A DNA stretch of 33,251 nucleotides from Pseudomonadales bacterium (lineage in GTDB: Bacteria > Pseudomonadota > Gammaproteobacteria > Pseudomonadales > Azotimanducaceae), in NCBI GenBank assembly GCA_022827245.1, contig JAJDTI010000168.1, positions 1 to 33,251 of the forward strand, read 5' to 3'. Each line of letters begins with the position of its first letter. Positions within the stretch are counted from its first letter, which is position 1. The translations under genes were made by a program, and so were the position numbers. The notes beneath the pieces are model-generated. The model saw only the letters and a program-made list of their open reading frames with translations, did not search any database and had not been told where the DNA came from. This document shows positions 26,848-33,251 of the stretch, piece after piece.

Positions 26848-28770
26848 TTATCGCACTGCGGGGGCGATCCAGATCGGCGAGCTCCAGGCTCGCTCCTGGA
26901 TCGTCGCGGGCACCTTCGACGTCGGCTCGACGCCGGCGCGGATCGCTTCCCAGGTCGACCAGCGACAGGTCGGGTTCTGCAGCACCCGGGCGTAGTAGAG
27001 AGCCCGCTCGGTCGGCTCGAACGTCGGGTCGCTCCACAAGGTCACGAGCTCGACGTCTCCCTTGTCGAGCGAGATCGAGCAGTCGTCGAGGTCGACCCTT
27101 GCGCCGTTGTCCGGGCATCGATGCGTCTTCGGGTCGGGCGTGAGGCCGTCGGAGCAGGCGACGTCGAAGACGCGCTCGTGGGTCTCGCCGCTTCCGTCGA
27201 TCCAGCTCTTGACGACCTGCGCTCGCTGTAGCCAGGCTTCCCGCGGGGCGCGGGCGGCCTGGACGAAGAAGCGCGGCGCGTTGCCGGGCTGCGCCGCGAG
27301 TTCGCCACCCATCGGCACGCCGCCGGCGTACGCCCGTTCGGCCGCGTGGTGCTGGTTCGGGAGATCGTCGGGATAGTCGAAGCCGGCGAAGAACCGCACG
27401 CGTATGCGCGGGCCCGACGTGGCAAACGCCTCCTTGCGGCGGAAGGCCGCGTAGATCGACTCGCGCGTGTTCTCCTCGGCCCACACACCGGTCAGCCCCG
27501 AGGCGCCCCACTCGATCATTTCGAGTTCGAACTGCATCTGGCCCAGCCCTTGTCGCCCGTCGGGCAGACTGCCGCGAGCCGCGGGAGTTCCGTCCATCTT
27601 GCCCGCATGGCCGAAGTGCTGGTCCTCCTCCACCGATCCGGCCGCATTGTGGCCGTCGCTCGCACCGATGAAGCCGAAGCGGTAGGGGTTCGCCGCGATC
27701 TCGCGCTCTAGCTCGAGACCGGCCCGCAGCGCGTCTCGGGCGTAGGCCCCGGTGGTCGCACCTTCGGCGAACACTATCGATCCGTCTTCGCCGTACGTCA
27801 TCGAGTTCTTCCTCCAGAGCTCGAAATCGGCCCACTCGTCGTTCGGCGACAGCGCCGGATGCGTCTCCGAGGTCCCCTTGCCCTGTGTGATCTCCACCAG
27901 CGGCTCATTGCGCCGTCGTTGCTCCGCATAGGCCGCATCGATCGGCTCGCCAGCCCAGTCGGTGCGATCGAACATCCTGCCCTGGCTCCAGTTCGAATTG
28001 TGCGGGATCGCGAGCGCTTCGATCCCGTTGGCGCGTTGCTCGTCGAGCCACGTCCAGAGGTCTTCGGGGTTGACCGAGTCGACCGCGCTGAACGGCAGCG
28101 CGGGCACGTCGTTGCCGGAAAAGATCACGTTGCGGTGCAGGTTCACACCGCCCGGCGTGGAGGAGAATTCGTAGGCCACGAAGGTGGTGAAGCGTCCCGG
28201 ATCGTCGTGCCGCTCTGCCGCCGCGACCGTCTCCTGCCAGACCGAGCGAACGATCGGTGAGGGGTCGAGGCCGGAGACGGGTTTGCCTCGCACCCACCCG
28301 TCGAGTGCGAGGCCAGCTTCCCAGCGCTCCTGCGGGTCGCTGCTCCGCAGCTTCACCGCCACGGGGTGGCTGGCCTGGGGATGTCCGGGGTCCGCCAGCG
28401 CAGCGGCGACGCCAAGATACTCCCCGTGGTCGGTGACCGCCAGAAAGTCGAGCGGCCCGCCCTGAAGCCGGATCGAGTAGCCGAGCGGGTGGGCGAGGGC
28501 CTCTCCTTTGGCGAAGCGGTACGCGTCGTCGGGGGTGGCTCGGACACCGAAGTTGTAGGAGTCGATCGAGTTCTGCGTGTGAATGTGCAGATCGCCGAAG
28601 TAGGCGTGGCGCGGCGCGCTCGCGCCGGCCGCACTGGCCGGAGCCGCTCGGTGCTCTGGAGTCTTCGCTTCGACGCCCGCCAGCCCGGGTCGTTCCGCTG
28701 CCTGCTCGCATCCCGCGGCCAGCAGCGTCATTGCGGCGACCCAGCCGTGTCTTCGAACGAACGTTCTCAC
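26848..28770 (-). CDS. DUF3604-domain lipoprotein (PHP-like metal-dependent)
   Basis: This 640-residue protein starts at GTG 28770, chosen because GGAGG lies five bases upstream. A lipobox LLAAGC then places the lipidated Cys at 21, so the protein is probably membrane-anchored in the periplasm. GDLHIHTQNS (His62, His64), LAVTDHGEY, AIPHNSN and GASDGHN are the metal-ligand signatures of the DUF3604 family, which resembles the PHP phosphoesterase fold. The biochemical activity of the family is not settled. It lies 127 bases after the TIM-barrel gene on the same strand. Confidence 0.87.
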   Translation of the reverse strand: MRTFVRRHGWVAAMTLLAAGCEQAAERPGLAGVEAKTPEHRAAPASAAGASAPRHAYFGDLHIHTQNSIDSYNFGVRATPDDAYRFAKGEALAHPLGYSIRLQGGPLDFLAVTDHGEYLGVAAALADPGHPQASHPVAVKLRSSDPQERWEAGLALDGWVRGKPVSGLDPSPIVRSVWQETVAAAERHDDPGRFTTFVAYEFSSTPGGVNLHRNVIFSGNDVPALPFSAVDSVNPEDLWTWLDEQRANGIEALAIPHNSNWSQGRMFDRTDWAGEPIDAAYAEQRRRNEPLVEITQGKGTSETHPALSPNDEWADFELWRKNSMTYGEDGSIVFAEGATTGAYARDALRAGLELEREIAANPYRFGFIGASDGHNAAGSVEEDQHFGHAGKMDGTPAARGSLPDGRQGLGQMQFELEMIEWGASGLTGVWAEENTRESIYAAFRRKEAFATSGPRIRVRFFAGFDYPDDLPNQHHAAERAYAGGVPMGGELAAQPGNAPRFFVQAARAPREAWLQRAQVVKSWIDGSGETHERVFDVACSDGLTPDPKTHRCPDNGARVDLDDCSISLDKGDVELVTLWSDPTFEPTERALYYARVLQNPTCRWSTWEAIRAGVEPTSKVPATIQERAWSSPIWIAPAVR

Positions 28771-28897
28771 GTGTCCTCCCCAGTGCTTGGCGGCATTACC
28801 TTCAAGGAGGTGCCGGATCGGATCGAGCCCGTGCGGCCCTGCCTGTGGTGAGGGAGTCGATATCGACAGGCGACACCCACTGACGAGCAGCGGCCGT

Positions 28898-29779
28898 TTA
28901 CAGGAATGACAGGCCCATCTCGGCCGCAACACCGGTGATGTAGTCTCTGGCGAGGTCGTAATCGTGTTCCTGCATGCCCGTCATGGGCTCGGTCATGAGC
29001 GGCGTATCGGGCGGCAGGCGATTCAGCTCGCTCAGGTACGTTCGGTAGTCGACGAGACCGGTTCCCGTCCGGCATTGCTCAATCCCGAGGGGGAACGTGG
29101 CGGGCAGCAATGTCACGTCTTTGACATGGCAGCTGAGGATGGCGCCACCGAGCTTGTCGAAGCACTCCTTGATGAGCTTGCCGTTGTTGAAGCAGCGATC
29201 AGGCGAGTTCAGGATATTCACCGGATCGAGATGCACACCGAAACTCTCCCGGTCCACCGCCTTCAGTAATGCGACATAGCTGTCGGGATCGCTCGGGTGG
29301 ATAAAGGGCATCATCTCCAGCGCGAACTTCGTTCGTCGGGGCCGCACCGCGTCGATGACCTCGCGCACCCTTTCCACGAGCATGTCCCGGCACTCGTCGG
29401 TCAGGTTCTTTGGATGGGGCATGTAAAACGAGTTGGGATCACAGGTTCCGGGCATTTCCAGGAAGCACCGGGCACCGACCTCGTCGGCTTGCGCAAAGCG
29501 TTCGCAGAGATGTTCGTGCCATGCCGCACGCTTTTCCGAATCCGGGTCGATCAGATTGCCGGCCTCTTCAAAGGAGGTCAGGCCATGAAGTTCCGCAATC
29601 AGAACATCCTCCGCGGCGAAGGCTGTCTCCACGGCGCGGATGTGCCCGGGGTCTTTCAGCGAGATCTCGGGGCAAAACGCCGCCCCATAGCCCTTGGCGC
29701 GGTGTCCTTTGGCCAGCGCGACCGGGTCGTCGGTCTCCTCAGCGAACACCTCTGCAGCGAAAGGGGCGCCCAATCTCAT
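28898..29779 (-). CDS. Xylose isomerase-like TIM-barrel protein (sugar phosphate isomerase/epimerase family)
   Basis: This 293-residue protein has a strong ribosome-binding site (AAGGAG, eight bases before ATG). It fits the AP-endonuclease-2/xylose-isomerase-like barrel family: the metal ligands would be Glu in FALEMMPF, Asp in GVHLDPVNI, His in LSCHVKDV and Glu in LMTEPMTG. Members epimerise or isomerise sugars, or act on hydroxy-acids; the exact substrate cannot be read from sequence. No signal peptide, so cytoplasmic. It follows the small broken gene by 46 bases. Confidence 0.85.
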   Translation of the reverse strand: MRLGAPFAAEVFAEETDDPVALAKGHRAKGYGAAFCPEISLKDPGHIRAVETAFAAEDVLIAELHGLTSFEEAGNLIDPDSEKRAAWHEHLCERFAQADEVGARCFLEMPGTCDPNSFYMPHPKNLTDECRDMLVERVREVIDAVRPRRTKFALEMMPFIHPSDPDSYVALLKAVDRESFGVHLDPVNILNSPDRCFNNGKLIKECFDKLGGAILSCHVKDVTLLPATFPLGIEQCRTGTGLVDYRTYLSELNRLPPDTPLMTEPMTGMQEHDYDLARDYITGVAAEMGLSFL

Positions 29780-29825
29780 CGTCTATCTCCTTGTGGCAGT
29801 TGCCGACGCAGCGCCGCTGCCGGAC

Positions 29826-30245
29826 TCATGCCGTGCAAGGGGCCAATCGGTTGTGGAACTCGATGATCCACGGCGGAAGCCTCTCCATGTCACCCTCGAC
29901 CGCCAGGTTAGGGTCCTCGGGCGGAGTCGGGTTCTTCGCCTGCTCTTCGAGAAAGTCCGGGGTGTAGATTCGCCGTGCGTCGGCGGGGTCCGAGCTCCCT
30001 TGCATGTAGAGGTCGACGTCCTTCGAATTCCCCTTCTCGCACCGCACGTCCTTACCGTCGATGTAGAAGCACCAGCTCATTGTGCCGTCTTCGTCGGCGT
30101 ACTCCTTCGGCGCGTCGATGAACACTTCACAGACGCTCAGCTGGAAGCCATCCTCTCCTCACTCCCGCGCCACCTCGGCGAGGATCCTGGTCGCGAGCTC
30201 GTACCATTCCGGGCTTGCGAGCTCGACCTTCTTTGGATCGGACAT
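29826..30245 (-). pseudogene. Small conserved-looking protein gene with in-frame TGA
   Basis: ATG 30245 has GGGAG seven bases upstream and opens MSDPKKVELASPEWYELA. After 28 residues comes TGA at 30159-30161, and the same frame continues without further stops (GEDGFQLSVCEVFIDAPKEY and on) to 29826, 139 codons in all. The two halves read like one protein of about 139 residues. A CGA-to-TGA change would explain the break. The second half could alternatively start at GTG 30125 (99 residues), but no ribosome-binding site is seen there. The overall look recalls small SCP2-like or lipid-binding proteins; I do not claim that function. Confidence 0.6.
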
Positions 30246-30274
30246 TTGACTACTCCCTTCCCGCTCTGCCCGGC

Positions 30275-31180
30275 TCATTGCTGCGACATGAGCAGCGTCT
30301 TCATCGTCTTGTCGGGGTCGGGGGCGACGCCATGCGGGCCTATGGATCCAAAGAGCAGGTCGGCACCGACCAGGCCACGGATCGCCTCGGACGCAGCGGC
30401 CATATACGCCTCGTCGCGCAGCAGATGCGTGTAGTCCTCGACGGGCTGCGTGTAGAGGCGCTGACAACTCGCATGCAACAGGGTGCGGACGCCCGGAACG
30501 GTACGCACACCCGTCTCGTGCCAGGTCGAGCCGTTCCACATGGCAAAGCCCCCTTTCGGGACCACAAGCGGAACGCTCTTCGCCTCCGCGGCTTCCGCCG
30601 CATACGGCAAGCGCCGGTGCCGGTGGCTGCCCGGAACGAAACGGGTCGCCCCCTCCTCTTCGGTCATTCCCTCGCAGGGGAGACAGATGGTGGAGACGCA
30701 GATGTGCTCAGGCCAGGGTTGCGGAAGCCAGGCATGATCGGCGTGGAGCGGAACCCCCATGTATTCTCCGCCGGGCTGGGATTGCTGCAGGATCGTCCCG
30801 GCCATGGTTCCGGCGCGAAAACCCATCCCGACATTGAATTCCCACATGGCCTGGATCTTGGGCAACGCGACCACTCGATCGACCACCGGTCTCCCGAGCA
30901 GCATGGAGCACTCGGCAACGCCTTGCGCATGGCCGGCTCCTGCTCCCGTGTGTTCACGTGTCCCCAGGCGTTCGACCTCCTCGTGGATCAAGGCTCGGAG
31001 CTCGTCGAGCAAGTCGAGTGGGACGGCGTCGGTGACGACGGTGGCTCCGTGCTCTCGCAGCTCCTCGACGTTGCGCCACAGATCGAACTCATCGATGCGC
31101 GGCCGCAGTGAGTCGGACACCTCTCCGGGTGCCAGAGCACGCGCGGCCACTTCCGCGATGAGGCTCTCTTCTTCCGCCAT
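30275..31180 (-). CDS. Phytanoyl-CoA dioxygenase-family protein, full length
   Basis: This 301-residue Fe(II)/2-oxoglutarate oxygenase starts at ATG 31180, with GAGGAAAG just upstream; an ATG 39 bases earlier is less well placed. The iron ligands are His146 and Asp148 (LHADHAW) and His221 (STWHETG), with Arg232 placed for 2-oxoglutarate. It is only distantly like the pair at 722-2591 but is a close paralogue of the truncated gene at 23914. It leads the minus-strand cluster and diverges from the toxin-antitoxin genes across about 225 bases. Confidence 0.86.
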   Translation of the reverse strand: MAEEESLIAEVAARALAPGEVSDSLRPRIDEFDLWRNVEELREHGATVVTDAVPLDLLDELRALIHEEVERLGTREHTGAGAGHAQGVAECSMLLGRPVVDRVVALPKIQAMWEFNVGMGFRAGTMAGTILQQSQPGGEYMGVPLHADHAWLPQPWPEHICVSTICLPCEGMTEEEGATRFVPGSHRHRRLPYAAEAAEAKSVPLVVPKGGFAMWNGSTWHETGVRTVPGVRTLLHASCQRLYTQPVEDYTHLLRDEAYMAAASEAIRGLVGADLLFGSIGPHGVAPDPDKTMKTLLMSQQ

Positions 31181-31362
31181 TCTCTTTCCTCGTCCCGGCC
31201 CCTCGACAGTTTCGGGCACAGGACGTCAGATCGTCATCAGATTGTCAAGTGTGGTCGACGGACGGAGATTTCCGTCATAAGGTCGAGTATCACGACGCCC
31301 TGTTCATTTCTCCAACCGAGCCCGGTGAACGCGGGAGTCCGCCCACCGGTGCATGAGCGCGG

Positions 31363-31387
31363 CAATTGTCCTTCGACCTGACAATCG
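31363..31387. promoter_or_regulatory. Candidate TA operator, inverted repeat ATTGTC-N9-GACAAT
   Basis: CAATTGTC (31363-31370) and GACAATCG (31380-31387) form an inverted repeat, with seven of eight positions matching and a nine-base spacer. It covers the -35 box and spacer of the promoter before the antitoxin. This is the usual place for autorepression by an antitoxin. A third ATTGTC half-site is at 31241-31246 in the same intergenic region. Confidence 0.4.
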
Positions 31388-31394
31388 CTATTCT
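31366..31394 (+). promoter_or_regulatory. Candidate promoter of the toxin-antitoxin operon
   Basis: TTGTCC (31366-31371) and TATTCT (31389-31394) are separated by 17 bases, each matching four of six consensus positions. Transcription would begin near 31401, only a few bases before the clustered ATGs at 31407, 31416 and 31431, which argues against an antitoxin start at ATG 31353. Confidence 0.4.
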
Positions 31395-31406
31395 TCTTGG
31401 AAGATC

Positions 31407-32093
31407 ATGAAGATCATGAGAGATGCCAGCATGCCTGCCGACCCGAGACCGATCGTCTGCGATGCACTGGACTCCGAGGAAGTTGCGACACTGCCCGAGA
31501 GTCTCCGTATCCGCTTGGGCGCCGACACCGGAGAGCGCGACGAATGGCTTGTGATCCACGCATCGTGGCCGCTTTCCGACGTAGTACAACACCTGAACAA
31601 GCTCGGGGCCGCATGGGCGGAGTCCACGTGGCGACCGGACTCTGGCAAGGACCTGGCACAGATCCTGACCCGGCTCCTGACCCCGAGAGGGGATGTGGAC
31701 ACGGACCTGGCGCTCGACAACTTCGTGCTGCGCCAGGAGTACCTGGACGAGACTCCGTTGCTGACCGCGAGGCAGATTCACGAAAGGTCGGGGGCCCGCT
31801 CCGGCAACCCGAGCGAGCCCGCCTCGCGCTGGAAGAAGGAAGGCAAGACATTCGCCGTGCGGCTCGACAGGCGAGACCTCTACCCGGCGTTCCAGTTCGA
31901 GGACGGCATGCCCCGTCCCGTGATCAAGAAGGTGTTGGCCGCGCTTCCTGCAGGCATGACGCCCTGGCAGAAGGCGCTCTGGTTCGCCTCCGGCAACGGA
32001 TGGCTCGACGGCGACGAACCCCAACAGCGGCTCGACGACGACGAGCAAGTCCTTGAGGCGGCCCGGCAGTTCGCCGACTCCGCGCATGGATGA
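31407..32093 (+). CDS. RES-associated antitoxin (DUF2384/Xre-like C-terminus)
   Basis: The protein has about 228 residues. The middle part (LLTARQIHERSGAR.., ASRWKKEGKTFAVR, YPAFQFEDGMPRPVIKKVL) and the end (KALWFASGNGWLDGDEPQQRL) have the look of antitoxins paired with RES toxins. In that family the C-terminal segment enters the toxin active site. About 90 extra residues precede this part. ATG 31407 has GGAAG upstream but sits almost at the predicted transcription start; 31416 and 31431 are alternatives. It overlaps the toxin gene by 8 bp. Confidence 0.75.
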   Translation: MKIMRDASMPADPRPIVCDALDSEEVATLPESLRIRLGADTGERDEWLVIHASWPLSDVVQHLNKLGAAWAESTWRPDSGKDLAQILTRLLTPRGDVDTDLALDNFVLRQEYLDETPLLTARQIHERSGARSGNPSEPASRWKKEGKTFAVRLDRRDLYPAFQFEDGMPRPVIKKVLAALPAGMTPWQKALWFASGNGWLDGDEPQQRLDDDEQVLEAARQFADSAHG

Positions 32094-32736
32094 TGGCGGC
32101 CCGGATGCCGTCGTTCCCAGTCCGCCAACGTGCCTGGGGGAACCCAACATCGACGTGCTCGCCGCGGGCACTGTGGTCCACCGCTTGCACGCGCACAGGT
32201 ACCCCGGGGACGCCTTCAACGCCTGCCAGGGCGGCCAATCGCGTTTCGCTCCCATTCATGACCAGCATGGTGAATGTGTCCCGTCGCTGTACGCAGCCAC
32301 ATCCCTGGACGCGGCCATCTACGAGACGCTGTTCCACGACATTCCGCTCGAGGCGCGTCGAAAGACGATACCGCGAACCAAGGTCGAGGACCGCAAGTAC
32401 AGCACGCTGCAACTTCGCGAGGACCTCAGGCTGGCCAGCCTGCGCGCTCCGGCCCTGCTGAAGTGGAAGGTGGCCTCCGCCCTCGTCTGGGGCCCGCCAC
32501 GGCAATACCACGCGACGGCGCGTTGGGCCAAGGCCGTCCATGATCAGTTCGAGGAGGTGCAAGGCCTGATCTGGACGTCACGACGCTTCGACCCACACTC
32601 GGCGATGCTGTTTTTTGGCGATCGCACACCCGCAGCCTATCTCGAAGTCGTCAGTGTCCACGACGGCGCGGACTCGTCGTTCCTCCAGCACGTTCGCGAG
32701 GCCGGGCACCAGGCGGGAATCGTGATCACCGAGTAA
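32086..32736 (+). CDS. RES-domain toxin
   Basis: This 216-residue protein carries the Arg-Glu-Ser signature of the RES family: Arg33 in VHRLHAHRYPG, Glu80 in DAAIYETLFHD and Ser165 in GLIWTSRRFDP. SRFAP, LYAATSL and the closing AGIVITE support the call. Characterised RES toxins deplete NAD+. The ATG at 32086 lies inside the end of the antitoxin gene, so translation of the two is coupled, antitoxin first. All three signature residues are present, so the toxin is probably active. Confidence 0.85.
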   Translation: MDDGGPDAVVPSPPTCLGEPNIDVLAAGTVVHRLHAHRYPGDAFNACQGGQSRFAPIHDQHGECVPSLYAATSLDAAIYETLFHDIPLEARRKTIPRTKVEDRKYSTLQLREDLRLASLRAPALLKWKVASALVWGPPRQYHATARWAKAVHDQFEEVQGLIWTSRRFDPHSAMLFFGDRTPAAYLEVVSVHDGADSSFLQHVREAGHQAGIVITE

Positions 32737-33001
32737 TCCGGATACAGCGTCTCCGCCAAGCGAACTTGCGGGTGGCCAGTTCGCGACTGGCCTGCGTCCG
32801 GCAGCAGCCCCCACGACGCCCGCGGCGAGCCACTCTTCAGCTCCTTCGAGCTTGGGGTCAGGTCAAGCCGTTCGAGTCCATCCCCGGCGATCTGGCGGGC
32901 ACCTGGGTCGGGCACGGCGGACCTTGCGCACGGTGCCGACGGACGCGGGCGCGTGGGCACGGATGGCGACTGCGGCGGTGCTGCGCTACTCTCCTTCCGC
33001 G
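32737..33001. other. Intergenic stretch between RES toxin and cupin gene
   Basis: I see no supported gene. GGCCAGT (32774-32780) and ACTGGCC (32786-32792) form a hairpin with a five-base loop 38 bases past the toxin stop; it could end transcription, but no T-run follows. GGGGTCAGGT at 32854-32863 repeats a motif found at 26605-26614. The remainder is GC-rich and featureless to my eye. Confidence 0.4.
32774..32792 (+). terminator. Hairpin after the RES toxin gene
   Basis: The seven-base arms GGCCAGT and ACTGGCC enclose TCGCG. Its place just past the end of the toxin-antitoxin operon suits a terminator, but the missing T-tract makes it weak as an intrinsic one. Confidence 0.3.
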
Positions 33002-33251
33002 ATGAACTGGGGTGTGATCGTGGAAATCGTCAACGTCTTGTCCTGCCTTGAGAAGCATCCTGAAGCCACCTTCCTGGACTTTGTTTCGTTCAATGGAAAG
33101 TCCTTCGGCGCCGTTGCCATCACCGGCAGAAATCCGGGCTGGGAGATGCATCCGGACACCGATGAGTTTTTCTACATCATTGAAGGGGAAGCGGAGATAA
33201 CGCTCCTCGATGAAGGCGGACCTCATCACCATGTGGCGCCCGCGGGGTCGT
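33002..33251 (+). CDS. Cupin-domain protein, 3' end outside window
   Basis: From ATG 33002 the frame is open to the right edge (83 full codons). The sequence around residues 48-65, GWEMHPDTDEFFYIIEGEAEI, is a cupin motif 1 (H..T.E...G), and PHHHVAPAGS begins the second strand set. Small cupins of this build bind a metal and serve as enzymes or sensors; nothing here tells which. In-frame GTG codons at 33014 and 33020 are alternative starts, since no good ribosome-binding site precedes the ATG. Confidence 0.75.
   Translation, partial: MNWGVIVEIVNVLSCLEKHPEATFLDFVSFNGKSFGAVAITGRNPGWEMHPDTDEFFYIIEGEAEITLLDEGGPHHHVAPAGS

Noticed and set aside
30159..30161. Selenocysteine codon
   Set aside because: Context lacks Cys-like redox motifs, no SECIS-type hairpin is apparent directly after it, and no selenoprotein family is matched.
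21195..33251. Integrase or transposase gene in the accessory region
   Set aside because: None is recognisable on either strand, so the island remains an inference from tRNA position and composition.

Overview
The window looks like chromosomal DNA of a high-GC gammaproteobacterium. The evidence is gene order. Two blocks familiar from this class are present: trmJ-iscR-iscS-ndk-rlmN-rodZ-hisS-yfgM-bamB-der (with suhB divergent from trmJ) and queA-tgt-yajC-secD-secF. IscR, IscS and Ndk keep the residue numbering of their E. coli counterparts (IscR Cys92/98/104, IscS Lys206/Cys328, Ndk His117). The abundance of phytanoyl-CoA dioxygenase-like genes (four here), a DUF3604 protein and a TonB receptor would suit an uncultivated marine or host-associated lineage, but that is inference.

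Layout. 1-721: a non-coding stretch with a LexA-type SOS box inside a leftward promoter, several copies of a GGGCGATGTTC element and a 28-bp imperfect palindrome. 722-2591: two tandem PhyH-type dioxygenases. 2619-4831: xseA and a LytM/M23 peptidase. 4858-14821 (minus strand): housekeeping genes for translation, envelope biogenesis, Fe-S assembly and RNA modification, mostly tightly spaced or overlapping by 4 bp. The block has lost genes often found inside it: iscU-iscA-hscB-hscA-fdx, pilF and ispG are absent. 14864-15682: suhB. 15711-21042 (minus): secF, secD, yajC, tgt, queA, covering Sec export and queuosine synthesis. 21195-21281: tRNA-Leu(CAA).

The tRNA marks a sharp change. To its right lies accessory DNA: a TonB-dependent receptor of visibly lower GC, broken by a one-base frameshift; a 5'-truncated PhyH gene; and a five-gene minus-strand cluster (full-length PhyH, a small protein with an in-frame TGA, a TIM-barrel isomerase-like protein, a DUF3604 lipoprotein, an alpha/beta-hydrolase-domain protein). 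The truncated and full PhyH genes are close paralogues in inverted orientation that bracket the cluster. The cluster could process an imported organic compound by oxidation, isomerisation and hydrolysis; the substrate is unknown.

At the right edge is a RES-type toxin with its antitoxin, behind a promoter with a candidate autoregulatory operator, followed by the start of a cupin gene. Damage is concentrated in the accessory region (frameshift, internal stop, truncation), so part of it may be decaying or may carry assembly errors. The most distinctive observations are the inverted PhyH duplication around the cluster, the internal TGA, the reduced isc locus, the repeat field at the left end and the putative TA operator.
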